Part shown: positions 23,334 through 35,890 of the stretch, in pieces
How positions within the stretch are numbered: the stretch's first letter is position 1
How the letters are laid out: the number at the start of each line of letters is the position of its first letter
Origin: Tethya wilhelma
Lineage: Eukaryota; Porifera; Demospongiae; Tethyida; Tethyidae
Direction of reading: 5' to 3'
Assembly (NCBI GenBank): GCA_964030475.1
Contig: CAXIPT010000008.1
Location: 3,098,937-3,162,936 of the forward strand
DNA: 64,000 nucleotides
Notes under the pieces: generated by a model
Databases searched by the model: none
What the model was told of the DNA's origin: nothing
The model's input: only the letters and a program-made list of their open reading frames with translations
Position numbers and translations under genes: made by a program

Positions 23334-24864
23334 TTGATGCCGATCTCAGCCCAAAAAGAAGATCAGGCAAAGAGAGGCAGTGGTAGAACAGCAAAGAGAG
23401 CTCAAAGAGACTCAGCCTTGAGGCAATTGGAGATCGCCATTACCCAAAATGGGGAAAATGACCACCAAAACAGCCAGCAAGGAAATGCACTTGTTGTGAA
23501 AATGAGCCGCAAATGTTCAGCAAAAGATGCTAAATGCCATTGCTGAGGCTAACAAGGCCAAAATGTCTGACCAAACGAGTAGCAGATGTCACCAATGACG
23601 CAGACAAGATCTTACTAGACATGGGTTACCTTGATGCAGTCGATAGCAGGAACAACATGGCATGGATTGCAACCATTCAGCTAAATTATCAGGCAGTGAA
23701 ATTCAAATTGGACACAGGTGCTGAAGTGACAGCTATATCAGAGAAGACCTACAACGACATAAATTGCCCAAAACTCTCAGCCTCCAAGAAGAAACTGTAT
23801 GGTCCATCGTGCCAAACACTCAATACACTGGGTGAATTTGAAGGCAAAATAGCCCACAAGGTAAAGACAACAACCCAAGAGACTTATGTCATGCAAGAGC
23901 TGAACACAAACCTTTTTGGACTACCTGCAATCAACGCACTGGCATTGGCTGTCTGGATAGACTCGGTAGAGTCAATTGATCCAACAGTTGACATCAATCA
24001 ACAGTTCCCTTCTATCTTCACTGGACTCGGAAACCTGGGAGAGGAATACGAAATACACTTCAAGCCATGAGCTGTGCCACATTCTCTGTTTGCGCCCAGA
24101 CATGTACCTCTACCCCTATGACCTAAAGAACTGAATCGCATGGAAGCAATTGGAGCCATCTTAAAGGTAGAAGAGCCAACACCCTGGTGGGCAGGCATTG
24201 TGGTGGTACCAAAGGAAGAAGGAGCAATCTGAATTTGCATCAACCTCAAACCACTGAACGAGAGTTTTCTCCGAGAAGTACACCCATTTTCCAGAGTCGA
24301 TGATACCTTAGCACAACTTGCCAGAGCCAAAGTGTTCAGCTAGCTAGATGAATTCTCGCCTTCTCATCACACCATTTGGACGTTATTGCTTCAACAAGAT
24401 GCCATTTGGCATATCAAGTGCACCAGAGCATTTCCAGAAACGCATGTCACAGATCCTGACAGGGCTTGAAGGTGTCATCTGTCTTATGGACGACATCCTA
24501 GTCTTTGAGAGACTACTAGCTGTCCTCACGTGAATTGCCTCAGCTGGAGATACTCTAAATCCAGCTAAATGTGTATTCAGCAAAAATCAAGTGAAATTTC
24601 TTGGTCACCAACAGGGAATCCAAGCAGATCCCAACAAAAAAAACAGCCATCACAGAGATGAAGCCACCCACCTATGTACCTGAACTCAGGCGCTTCATGG
24701 GAATTGTCAACCTGCTGGTAAAATTCTCAAGCAACATGGCTGAGCTCACTCAACCTCTCCGACAACTTCTAAGTAAGGAGTCAACATGGCTATGGGGACC
24801 AGACCAAGACTCAGCATTCACTAAAGTCTAGGAAGAATTTGGCAAAGCCAACGATCATCTTTAT
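23334..24864 (+). pseudogene. Gypsy nucleocapsid end, protease and RT, first copy
   Basis: A decayed zinc-knuckle region (CSAKDAKCHC near 23520) leads into the protease with LDTGAEVTAI (23709-23738). RT follows: NRMEAIGAILKVEEPTPWWA, VVVPKEEGAI, then LLITPFGRYCFNKMPFGISS and AEHFQ-type residues, with the active-site LMDDILV (YxDD family, 24484-24504), and RRFMGIVNLLVKF. There are in-frame stops after FKP, after VPL, after EGAI and after KVFS. Between VFS and RLLITPFG roughly ten residues of the usual SGFWQ segment are missing. Everything from 23688 is repeated exactly downstream. Confidence 0.85.
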
Positions 24865-26041
24865 ATCAGGCAGTGAAATTCAAATTGGACACAGGTGCTG
24901 AAGTGACAGCTATATCAGAGAAGACCTACAACGACATAAATTGCCCAAAACTCTCAGCCTCCAAGAAGAAACTGTATGGTCCATCGTGCCAAACACTCAA
25001 TACACTGGGTGAATTTGAAGGCAAAATAGCCCACAAGGTAAAGACAACAACCCAAGAGACTTATGTCATGCAAGAGCTGAACACAAACCTTTTTGGACTA
25101 CCTGCAATCAACGCACTGGCATTGGCTGTCTGGATAGACTCGGTAGAGTCAATTGATCCAACAGTTGACATCAATCAACAGTTCCCTTCTATCTTCACTG
25201 GACTCGGAAACCTGGGAGAGGAATACGAAATACACTTCAAGCCATGAGCTGTGCCACATTCTCTGTTTGCGCCCAGACATGTACCTCTACCCCTATGACC
25301 TAAAGAACTGAATCGCATGGAAGCAATTGGAGCCATCTTAAAGGTAGAAGAGCCAACACCCTGGTGGGCAGGCATTGTGGTGGTACCAAAGGAAGAAGGA
25401 GCAATCTGAATTTGCATCAACCTCAAACCACTGAACGAGAGTTTTCTCCGAGAAGTACACCCATTTTCCAGAGTCGATGATACCTTAGCACAACTTGCCA
25501 GAGCCAAAGTGTTCAGCTAGCTAGATGAATTCTCGCCTTCTCATCACACCATTTGGACGTTATTGCTTCAACAAGATGCCATTTGGCATATCAAGTGCAC
25601 CAGAGCATTTCCAGAAACGCATGTCACAGATCCTGACAGGGCTTGAAGGTGTCATCTGTCTTATGGACGACATCCTAGTCTTTGAGAGACTACTAGCTGT
25701 CCTCACGTGAATTGCCTCAGCTGGAGATACTCTAAATCCAGCTAAATGTGTATTCAGCAAAAATCAAGTGAAATTTCTTGGTCACCAACAGGGAATCCAA
25801 GCAGATCCCAACAAAAAAAACAGCCATCACAGAGATGAAGCCACCCACCTATGTACCTGAACTCAGGCGCTTCATGGGAATTGTCAACCTGCTGGTAAAA
25901 TTCTCAAGCAACATGGCTGAGCTCACTCAACCTCTCCGACAACTTCTAAGTAAGGAGTCAACATGGCTATGGGGACCAGACCAAGACTCAGCATTCACTA
26001 AAGTCTAGGAAGAATTTGGCAAAGCCAACGATCATCTTTCT
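23688..26041 (+). repeat. Perfect 1177-bp tandem duplication within gypsy pol
   Basis: The unit at about 23688-24864 recurs at 24865-26041 with a constant offset of 1177. Every open frame on both strands is letter-identical in the two copies, including all the inactivating stops. The junction GATCATCTTTATATCAGG joins the 3' edge (GATCATCTTTCTC in the second copy) to the 5' edge (TATCAGGCAG) with about one extra base and no clear microhomology. Confidence 0.95.
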
Positions 26042-27270
26042 CTACAATCCAGAAGCACCCACCAAAGTCTGTGCAGATGCATCCTCATATGGATTATGAT
26101 GCAGAAACATGATCAGGAATGGAAACCCATTGCCTATGCATCAAGATCTATGACAGAGACCGAGAGGTGCTATGCCCAAATTGAGAAAGAAGCTCTAGCA
26201 ACTACATGGGCATGTGAGAAAGTTTCCACATACATCCTCGGAATGCAATTCACTATTGAGACAGACCACAAACCAATGGTACCTCTTCTAGAGACAAAAC
26301 AACTTGACAGCCTATCCCCAAGAGTGCTACAATTTCGCTTAAGATTGACAAGGTTTGACTATACATCATCCATGTTCCAGGAAAACTATTGTGTACGGCC
26401 GACACTTTATCATGAGCCCCTTCATCTTCAACAGAAAATGATGAACGCCTGGAACAGGAAGCAGAGATGGTCTGTGTATCGACAAGCCCAAATGCAAGAC
26501 ACAATCTGCAAAGCTGTCAAGGAGCACTGCAAGAAGGGATGGCCAAACAGACAAGAGGAACTACAACCAGAACTTGGGCCATACTGGATGGCACAAAGTG
26601 AACTTACCACAAACAACCAAGGCCTACTTCTATACTAAAAGAGGATAGTTGTACCAAAGCCACTCCAAAGGAGAACACTGGAGAAGATCTATGCAGGACA
26701 CCAAGGAATACAGCGATGCAGACTCCAAGCAAACACAGCTGTATGGTGGCCGAAGATCTCCCACGAAACTGAAAACATGGTTCAACAATGCTGCACTTGT
26801 GCACAGAATGCAAAGCCAAGAAAGCAACAGATGATCCCAACAGAGCTACCTGATTACCCCTGGCAGAAGATTGGGACAGACCTTTTCCACTACAAAGAAA
26901 CAACCTACCTAGCAGTTGTAGACTACTTTTCTAGATACCCAGAAAATACAAGCACTCAGAGGTACAATATCTGACAACATCATCAAAGTACTCAAAAACA
27001 TATTTGCCTGATTTAGCATACTTATTGTCAGTGACAATGGTCCACAGTATTCATCCAGTGAGTTTGCTGAATTTGCAGAACTTTAAGCATGTGATAAGTA
27101 GCCCACTCTTTGTAAAAGCAATGGCCAAGTCAAATGAACTATTCAAACATGGAAGAAAATGTTCAAGGAATCTCAAGACCCTCACATGGCTATTGCAAAC
27201 TCAGTAATAGTACATCTTTTACCTACCCAAGTATCATTACATTGACACTGCATAGTGCGATACCTCCAAG
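24865..27270 (+). pseudogene. Gypsy protease-RT second copy, RNase H and integrase
   Basis: After the second protease-RT copy the frame continues to EAPTKVCADASSYGL, then MMQKHDQEWKPIAYASRSMT and IETDHKPMVPLL: RNase H with its Asp (CADAS) and TDHKP motifs. Integrase begins with the HHCC finger near 26700-26820, of which CCTCAQNAKPRKQQ is the CxxC half. DYPWQKIGTDLFHY and VVDYFSRYPE carry the first catalytic Asp region, and VSDNGPQYSSSEF (about 27030-27065) the second. Frameshifts occur at about 26400, 26660 and 26945. The end, near TWLLQT, is followed by the 1-kb repeat. Confidence 0.85.
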
Positions 27271-27324
27271 ATCCTGATGCATCAGTGCAGAGAACGGTAT
27301 TGGGGGTAGCATTGTTATGTACAC

Positions 27325-28068
27325 AAGTAAAAAAAAATTAGAAATGTAATGAGACACAGAAATGGCTAAATCGTAAAAAGAATGCAAACAAGTTAGAATG
27401 GCTGTTAGAGTGTGTGCAGAATTCTTCCAATATGGGCTACATTTAACAATCTCCTTATTAAGTCTCTCATTTTGCACACAGGAAGAATTCCTTACACACA
27501 TTCCATCTTGTTTACGTTCATTTTACGATTTAGCCATTCCTGTGTCTCATTACATTTCCAATGTTTTTTTTACTTGTTTGTTCTCATTTTTCCATAATTT
27601 TACAAATCACATTTGAGTGGTGGTAGCTACTGAGCTAGTAGTCTAGCAAGCCAGACTGCGGCCGGTCTGCTGAGTAAGTTGATTAGCTTGCTTGATATTA
27701 AGTGAAACCTGGAGGCAAGAACTGTATTATAAGATTTATTTGCCATTCTATAAGTTATGATAAATCAAAGTCATGATTCAACTTTTAAGAAGAGCAACCA
27801 GGTATCAAAATAGTTCCACATTTGAACTCCAAATAACGCACTGTGTGGAAAGGGTCGTCAATTCCCGAATTTTCTAGAAGCTAATGAATTATGCATGAGT
27901 GTAGAAATTAATGGCGGCCATATGGAGGAGGCGCTTTTCGCCTTGTATCTAGCTACTCAATGAGAGGCACTAAATACCGATGGCAAAAGCAACTGACCCG
28001 GAAGAAACCAAGTTCGTTCGTTCAAGAATCAGCTTCTAAAGTGAGAGAAAAGTTGAGAAGAAGAAGAA

Positions 28069-28100
<32 letters not shown>

Positions 28101-28325
28101 AGATGGAGAAAATTGGAGGTTTGGTATGTTTGTGTTAGTTACTTTAGCGATGGTTTTAGGTCATGTTTTTGGGCTCATTAGAAAAATAAAGAGCTGAATA
28201 GTAGCTTAAGAAGCCTTTTAGTGCTAAGCGCTCAGTTTTTGCAGAGTTATTCGTGTGAATATTTGTATTGGGCTAATGGGCCATCCGTGCCATTCCTGTG
28301 TACCCATACTGGGAATACAGGCATT
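27325..28325 (-). repeat. 1-kb dispersed repeat, copy 3 (complete)
   Basis: Reverse orientation. It has the palindromic block at 27340-27580 (AATGGCTAAATCGTAAAAAG against TTTTACGATTTAGCCATTCC). The spacer holds GTAGCTACTGAGCTAGTAGT. The middle carries ATGGCGGCCATATGGAGGAG, a (GAA)n tract at 28055-28100, and the end block GGCCATCCGTGCCATTCCTG. Best-preserved copy with copy 4. No coding potential. Confidence 0.85.
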
Positions 28326-28377
28326 ACCCATGTACTGTGCCACTTTTCCAAGAACATACTCTACCACAGTAAACTAA

Positions 28378-29931
28378 TTATTTTAGATATATCCAATTGT
28401 GTAGTTGTGGTTTGCTATGAGCCACGTCAATCACAGCTTTTGTTTTCCTTGGCAATAGTGGTTCTTCAGTGTTTGTTCTGTCCTTCATTTGCAGTGTTTG
28501 CTTGTAGAACAAGTCAAACGTAGCATCATTTCGCATCTTTCTTAGGGTCTCAACTGTCTGTTTAGCAATGAACTGAGCTTCTGAAGCAGACATAGATTCA
28601 GCTTGCAATGTTCTGCTTAAATTGTCTGTAATATTCAAAATTCTCTCACAGAGATGTAATCCAAAAAGCGAGCTAATCTTAGACATGAGCGTCTGGACAC
28701 CAATAATCCTGCATTTGATGTCTCGTTCTAACCTTTCATTGAGACATTCTTCCCAAACCTGTTTTAAAACACAATAATTGTCGATAATACTGTCTCCTCT
28801 CACAGTCCATCTGGTGGGACAGAGCTTTCTGATTCCTACAGACGAGTCCTCGTGATTGCTCTCAGCCTTTATTCGATCAAACTTCTCATTTCGTTTTGGA
28901 GAGAATTTGATTAATTTACAACTTTCAAATGCTAATTCCAATGACTCACGGCATATCCTTGACTGCTATATGGTACTCCCAACAGCAAGATTAAGGGCAT
29001 GGCCATAGCAGTGTGAGAATACAGCCCTTTTTCTCCACGGCCTGAATTTGAGTTGCCTGTCATGTTTGATGCTCCATCAAAGCATTGAACTCGGCACTGG
29101 GACAAGGTGAGACCCATACGTATCAGTGTATCTTTGATGGCAAAAACCAGTGTATTTGAATCGATCCTTGGAACTTCATATAAACCAATAAATCTTCATG
29201 ATCTTCTAAATCAGCCCCTACCCATCTAATGCAGATGGTGAACTGTTCTTTGTTTGAGATGTCTGTGCATTCGTCTGCCATTATGGTGTAACATCCACTC
29301 TCTTTAAATTTGCTTCAGAGATGACGAGTAATTTGAAGGGCCATGATCTGTAAGCATCATTTGGATGGGAGAAGAAGTGTACTAGTTTGTCTTCTTTTTT
29401 AGCCAGTCATTCAATTCAGGTCTATCTGAGCTTCGTAAATGCATCAGCTGCATAAAATTGCTGTTAATTTCTTCTCTATGCCCTCGAAAAGGCAGACCCT
29501 GACGAGCAAGATACTTTACATTCTCAAAGACCATTATAAGCATCCTTAGATTAATCTTCTTCATGTTGCTTGCTTAACAGTTCTCCAATATCCTTTGTTT
29601 AGGGATTCATCACTTGACAAGCTTCTTGATAACTACCACTTGCTTAAAAGATGTGGTTGCCTCTTTCCAATTGGTAAAACCTTTACTAATAAAGGCAGGA
29701 TCTCTCTTCGAGCTTGACAGAAACTGCTTGTTTTTAGACACGGTCATACAAGTATAACAGAAAGCTGCATCCAGAGACACATCATAATGCAGCCAGTAAA
29801 ACTCACGACAACAATCAACCCTAAAAAATCTCTCATAAGCACCAAATTTCCTCTTTGGAAATTTGAAGGTTGAAATTTATCAGGTAAATCACCAGCTGTT
29901 GCCATCACATGTGCTTTGAATCTTTGAAATA
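28378..29931 (-). pseudogene. hAT transposase relic A (TTF finger + DUF4371)
   Basis: Read leftward from 29931: FPKRKFGAYERFFRVDCC, FYWLHYDVSLDAAFCYTCMT and DPAFISKGFTNWKEAT form the TTF-type zinc finger domain. Then come GHREEIN (29490) and CRVQCFDGASNMTG (near 29080, the xYDGAxNMSG motif). CKLIKFSPKRNEKFD and LCPTRWTVRG (near 28890-28800) follow, and a helical tail ends near 28378. Several frameshifts separate these. The Harbinger element at 29932-32826 is inserted at the N-terminal side. Beyond it, 32827-33094 leads to an end CTACGCCTCTG that looks like a hAT terminal repeat, so the hAT probably spans to 33094. The left end is lost at the 1-kb repeat. Confidence 0.85.
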
Positions 29932-30150
29932 AGCCCCGTTTACACGTACACTTTAATGTGCATTAAACTCAATGCGAATTGCGTGTAAACGCCCTCTAAT
30001 GCGGCTTCAATGCGCATTGGCCTAATCCACATCCGGATGTGGATTGAAGGTGGTTTAGCGTAATGCGCATTGTGTGTAAACAGCTGTAACCGCATTAGAG
30101 CAGCTGGTTTATGTAGCAAAAGGACACTCAAAACCAAATTGTGCAAGGAA

Positions 30151-31068
30151 ATGGATCAGGAAGTAGTTGCAAGAAGTGGTACTTGGAGTGATGAAGAGAT
30201 TAAGTGTTTACTTGCAATTTGGGGAGAGGAGAGTGTTTAACAGCAGTTAGATGGTGCTGTAAGAAATAAAGAAATCTTCGAAAAAATTTCATCAGAAATG
30301 AGAAATAATGGACATGGCAGGGACATGGGTCAGTGCATGACAAAAATTAAGAATTTAAAGCAAATAATATATAAAAAAATAAAAGATGGACACCACCAAA
30401 CCGGTCAAGGACGCACACCGTTCAAGTATTTCGATGAACTGGATGAAATACTAAGTCATCGACCTGCCACAACACCATTCTCCCTTTTGAACTGATTAGA
30501 AGATGAGGGCACAAGTTCTACCTGCATCGGAGAAAATGAAGTAGATGGTATAAATAAATCATACATTATGTAGTGAGTAAATCTTATCTTTTGTGTTTTC
30601 TTTTGCAGATGGAAGTCAAGTGAGAGCTAAGTTGCCGCAACAATCTGGGATGGGTGAAAATGATAACCCATCTGATGATGATACAAGTACGTATACAATG
30701 CTGTCTTTACATCATGTAAGCACACACATATAAACATACTCTCTCTCTCTCTCTCACTCACACACACACACTGTATAGAGGCACCTCCTGCAAAGAGGAT
30801 AAAAAGGGCAATGAAAAGCAAAGCAGAAAAGGCAGTCGAGAAGGCATTCACTTCTTTCATGAATTACCAGCGAGAAGCTGAGGTGCGGTGGGAGAAGAAA
30901 GAGAGTAAACAGCTTGAACGTGAAGAAAAATATAAGCAGGAGAGATTGAAGGAGACAAGACAACACCACAGAGAGATGCTGGAAACTCTTGGAAGGATAT
31001 TCAGTATCAGCAGCCATCATATACCAGCATCGATCAGTATGACAATCCTTATGATGAATATTAGCTAA
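30151..31068 (+). pseudogene. Harbinger Myb/trihelix-like partner protein A
   Basis: Starts MDQEVVARSGTWSDEEIKCL, with the Trp-rich start of a Myb/SANT-like domain, then EIFEKISSEM, KIKNLKQ and GRTPFKYFDELDEILSHRP. A TAA lies in frame at 30238 and a TGA at 30493. An intron (donor GGTATAAAT near 30548, acceptor TTTTGCAG at 30608) leads to an acidic linker exon. A second intron from about 30690 contains a CT/CA microsatellite and ends TGTATAG at 30779. Exon 3 is a basic coiled-coil-like tail: KSKAEKAVEKAFTSF and ERRE-like repeats. In Harbinger systems this protein helps bring the nuclease to the nucleus and to the ends; that is family knowledge. Confidence 0.75.
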
Positions 31069-31283
31069 ATCAATAAACAACATAGTTCACCCCTATACAT
31101 CTACTAGGCTCTTACATATTCAACATCGATATAGCAATCACTACATGCATGTATACGTATTAGCAGAACTACTCCATGTAACCACTCTACTAGCTATCTA
31201 CAATGAAACTACAATGATAACAATATTACATGTACGTATGCCAGCTCAGTTATTCATAAAGTATGTTGATAGTGCATCTCGAA

Positions 31284-32486
31284 TTATGCGACCATCAGTC
31301 TGCGAACATGTCTGTGATGTGCTGCTTGTACTGGTTTGTGTTGAACCCAATTCTCATCAAAAAACTCACCACGAACCTCGCAAATGTTGTGCAAAACACA
31401 ACAGGCTGAGACAAGAGTCGGAAGGTCTTCAATGCACGTTGAGTTCAAGTTCAAAAGACAATGCCAATGCCCTTTTAGCCGACCGTAGGCATGTTCTACG
31501 ACAACACGAGCTTAACTCAGTCTGTAGTTGAACGTCTTCTGCTGACGTGTTAGATGACCAGTATCTGGATAAGCTTTCATCAGCCAACTCAACAAAGGAT
31601 ATGCTGGGTCACCTAAAACAACAAGAGGGATCTCAACATCACCAATTTTCTCTTTCATATCTGGAAGCAATAAACCTTGCTGCACTCTTCTATAGAATGG
31701 TGAATTAACAAATACACGTGCATCATGAACTCGTCCAGGCCATCCAACATAAATATCGATAAAGTGACCGCAGTAGTTTACGACACCTTGTAGTATAATG
31801 GAATGCCACCCCTTGCGATTATAATAATCAGCTGGACATTCATGTGGAGCAACAATAGGAATATGTGTATTATCTATAGCTCCCACACAATTAGGGAATC
31901 CAAGCTTCTGCTTAAAACTATTAACAGTGCATTGAAGAGCTTCGCCACGAGGTACTTTTATGTACTTGGGTAGTAGGACAGACACAATAGCTCCACAAAA
32001 CTCCTTCACTACAATACACACAGTTGATTTAGAAACACCAAATAGATGGCCAAGACTTCTGTAATCCATGTTTGTTGCCAGGTACCACAGTGCTATTCCA
32101 ATTCGTTTGTTTACTGGAATAGACAGCCTCATTATGGTATCTTCGTGTTTAAGGCTATCATTGAGTTCGGTACACAAATACTCAAACATCTGCTTCGACA
32201 TTCTGAAGTTTTCATTCCAATTGAAGTCTCCACTGTTGTTGGCTATGCTTTCCCACCAATCATTGCTCCTTGTTTTCATCCAAATTGATCGTGAGTGCGA
32301 GGTGAACAAGCCACAGATAGCCAGTGACACGAAAAAGGTGAATACTGCTCGTTCTCTAGCTTGCCTTGCATAAAATCGCCTTTTTCTCATCAAAGCTCTC
32401 TTTCTCCTTGCATGCACTACATGCTTATGTTGATTTTCGCTCAAAATTTGTGACAAACACACAAACACACAAGCTACTTCCATCAC
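31284..32486 (-). pseudogene. HARBI1-type DDE transposase A, one internal stop
   Basis: An open frame from 32486 encodes a basic N-terminus with a hydrophobic segment, WWESIANN, FRMSKQMFEYLC, HLFGVSKSTVC (HTH-like), GAIDNTHIPI (first Asp, 31872-31874) and HDARVF (second Asp, 31722-31724). A TAA at 31512-31514 interrupts FNYRLS/ARVVVEHAYGRLKG, so the catalytic Glu (31494-31496) lies just after the stop. The same frame stays open another 76 codons to 31284 and would give about 400 residues, the usual size. It is therefore a nearly intact transposase killed by one nonsense codon, unless the base is a sequencing error. Confidence 0.9.
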
Positions 32487-33612
32487 TGAGAGAATTTGTC
32501 ACAAACTGTACAGTGCAGTTGCTATGGAAGCTAGATCTTTTAGTACGCATGCTCAGTATATAAATATATAGTATACTTATTGTAATAGGCTTACTTTAAA
32601 ACAAGATCCAGTGTTAAAAAGCTTCTGAAAGTAGCTGCAAACAATTTCTTCTTTGTTTTTCCAATTGGAGCACTGTTTATAGTGATGTAATAAACCGCAT
32701 TGAAGCCACTTCAGCGTTTACACGCCACAAAGATGAGTGTGGTTTGTGGTACACGTGTAAACGAGCCGATGCGCATTAATGCACATCCGTTTAAACCAAT
32801 TTAAGTGTACGTGTAAACGGGGCTATAGACTATACTGTACTATGATATATTAGAACACGTACATGCGCACATGCGGGCTGACCTTTTGATTGCAATCTAT
32901 GACCTTGACATCATTAGTTCTAAATAGTGCCAATCATGAGGTAAGAACTCCGTACTAGTATAAGTATTACGAGTTTACTATAATCTAATCCGAGTGCTCA
33001 GCGGTGAGAGAAAAAGAGATAAACAGACAAGAATATTGGTAAGACAATTGCCTGGGCTGCCCCCCTCCCCCCCCCCCTGGCTCCTACGCCTCTGTAAAGT
33101 TGGTGTATTTTGAGTGGGCGGGACTTTTGCTTTTGCTTATTTAATTAGTGACCCGTGAAGGGGTGTGTCCAAGATTTTTATATCAAAATATACAATTGAA
33201 AATAAAAGTGTTCAGGAGATGCTGGAGATCATTTTCGTGCAAAAACTAGTGACTGAAAGTTGTCTTCAAACAAAAGTGACTGGAAATTAGACCACATCAG
33301 GTATACTAGTAAAACGATACAAAATGAAATTTTAGAAATCGCAGCTGACCAAATTCGGGAATTCTACAGGAATTGTTTAAAACAATGTCCACACTTTTCT
33401 ATAATGGCTGATGAGGTTACCTCTCATGGAAAAGATATATTGTCAGTTTGTTTATGTTTCCTACAAGTTAACAATGTAAGCTTTGATGTAAAGCCAAATA
33501 AACATGAGCTTTTATTGGATTTCACTTTTTTGAAGAGGATAACTGGGCCAATCTATTGCAAGCATACATCGTGGTCAAGCTTCCGACACCACTAGTTCTA
33601 TGAGTTCCTCCA

Positions 33613-33644
<32 letters not shown>

Positions 33645-35355
33645 CATCTCTTTTACAGGCCACAAAAGGCCCAACATGGGGGGGTGGGGGGTGGGGTACA
33701 TGATATTAAAAGTTCATTTCAGGCTAACATGTCCAAGCTGATTTCTTGGACCTAGTTCATTGAGCTATAGGAAGGCATAAAAACTCGTCGTGTGACTCAG
33801 CTGTGAAATATGGAACATCATCCGTCACTGTGACTTCAGCTCAATATGAGTAAATGTTATATTCTCTTCACCAATGGGATCACCAACATCAATGGGATCA
33901 GCAGAAGCAGAATGAACACCACTATGGGTAATAATCTTCACAGGTGACCATAATAAACTGCCATCCTTAGATTCAACACAAATACCAGGTGTTAGATACA
34001 GGTGTGCAGGCTCATATCCAAAGAGTAGCACCTGATGCAGACTACCAAGGTTGCTGTCTGCATAGTCAGAATTTAGTGATATACAAGGCTTCAACAATTC
34101 CAGTAGTAAGAAACATGTTTGACAGTTGTCAACAAGCATATATTTATCTCCTTGCATGCACTACATGCTTATGTTGATTTTCGCTCAAAATTTGTGACAA
34201 ACACACAAACACACAAGCTACTTCCATCACTGAGAGAATTTGTCACAAACTGTACAGTGCAGTTGCTATGGAAGCTAGATCTTTTAGTACGCATGCTCAG
34301 TATATAAATATATAGTATACTTATTGTAATAGGCTTACTTTAAAACAAGATCCAGTGTTAAAAAGCTTCTGAAAGTAGCTGCAAACAATTTCTTCTTTGT
34401 TTTTCCAATTGGAGCACTGTTTATAGTGATGTAATAAACCGCATTGAAGCCACTTCAGCGTTTACACGCCACAAAGATGAGTGTGGTTTGTGGTACACGT
34501 GTAAACGAGCCGATGCGCATTAATGCACATCCGTTTAAACCAATTTAAGTGTACGTGTAAACGGGGCTATAGACTATACTGTACTATGATATATTAGAAC
34601 ACGTACATGCGCACATGCGGGCTGACCTTTTGATTGCAATCTATGACCTTGACATCATTAGTTCTAAATAGTGCCAATCATGAGGTAAGAACTCCGTACT
34701 AGTATAAGTATTACGAGTTTACTATAATCTAATCCGAGTGCTCAGCGGTGAGAGAAAAAGAGATAAACAGACAAGAATATTGGTAAGACAATTGCCTGGG
34801 CTGCCCCCCTCCCCCCCCCCTGGCTCCTACGCCTCTGTAAAGTTGGTGTATTTTGAGTGGGCGGGACTTTTGCTTTTGCTTATTTAATTAGTGACCCGTG
34901 AAGGGGTGTGTCCAAGATTTTTATATCAAAATATACAATTGAAAATAAAAGTGTTCAGGAGATGCTGGAGATCATTTTCGTGCAAAAACTAGTGACTGAA
35001 AGTTGTCTTCAAACAAAAGTGACTGGAAATTAGACCACATCAGGTATACTAGTAAAACGATACAAAATGAAATTTTAGAAATCGCAGCTGACCAAATTCG
35101 GGAATTCTACAGGAATTGTTTAAAACAATGTCCACACTTTTCTATAATGGCTGATGAGGTTACCTCTCATGGAAAAGATATATTGTCAGTTTGTTTATGT
35201 TTCCTACAAGTTAACAATGTAAGCTTTGATGTAAAGCCAAATAAACATGAGCTTTTATTGGATTTCACTTTTTTGAAGAGGATAACTGGGCCAATCTATT
35301 GCAAGCATACATCGTGGTCAAGCTTCCGACACCACTAGTTCTATGAGTTCCTCCA

Positions 35356-35387
<32 letters not shown>

Positions 35388-35890
35388 CATCTCTTTTACA
35401 GGCCACAAAAGGCCCAACATGGGGGGGTGGGGGGTGGGGTACATGATATTAAAAGTTCATTTCAGGCTAACATGTCCAAGCTGATTTCTTGGACCTAGTT
35501 CATTGAGCTATAGGAAGGCATAAAAACTCGTCGTGTGACTCAGCTGTGAAATATGGAACATCATCCGTCACTGTGACTTCAGCTCAATATGAGTAAATGT
35601 TATATTCTCTTCACCAATGGGATCACCAACATCAATGGGATCAGCAGAAGCAGAATGAACACCACTATGGGTAATAATCTTCACAGGTGACCATAATAAA
35701 CTGCCATCCTTAGATTCAACACAAATACCAGGTGTTAGATACAGGTGTGCAGGCTCATATCCAAAGAGTAGCACCTGATGCAGACTACCAAGGTTGCTGT
35801 CTGCATAGTCAGAATTTAGTGATATACAAGGCTTCAACAATTCCAGTAGTAAGAAACATGTTTGACAGTTGTCAACAAGCATATATTTAT
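32404..35890 (+). repeat. Near-perfect 1.74-kb tandem duplication
   Basis: Unit 1 (32404-34147) and unit 2 (34148-35890) match throughout; the one difference I found is a C-run one base shorter in unit 2. Unit content in order: the N-terminal part of transposase A, the right end of Harbinger A, the right end of hAT A, the 5' part of hAT B and a TTA-repeat insert. The join ATATTTAT/CTCCTTGC shows essentially no microhomology. Confidence 0.95.

Larger units (their letters stand above)
22439..27270 (+). mobile_element. Ty3/gypsy LTR retrotransposon, decayed
   Basis: Gag, protease, reverse transcriptase, RNase H and integrase relics follow each other in Ty3/gypsy order (RNase H before integrase). 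The body is inflated by a 1177-bp tandem duplication of protease-RT and by 465 bp of unrelated sequence after gag. It is cut on the right near the 1-kb repeat at 27325. No LTR pair was found. Confidence 0.85.
29932..32826. mobile_element. PIF/Harbinger transposon A, complete, 2.9 kb
   Basis: Terminal inverted repeats AGCCCCGTTTACACGTACAC (29932) and its complement at 32826, with internal GTGTAAAC and TGCGCATT repeats at both ends. ATA flanks both sides (29929-29931 and 32827-32829), a 3-bp target duplication as expected for Harbinger. It carries the two usual genes in convergent orientation: a Myb/trihelix-like DNA-binding protein (plus) and a HARBI1-type nuclease (minus). Both have stop codons. 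Confidence 0.9.

Noticed and set aside
23998..24330. Minus-strand 110-residue frame repeated at 25175-25507
   Set aside because: Antisense shadow of gypsy pol; identical only because of the tandem duplication.
33825..34157. Minus-strand frames of 110 and 142 residues (also 35568-35996)
   Set aside because: They cross the TTA-containing insert and the antisense of hAT B; no motif seen.
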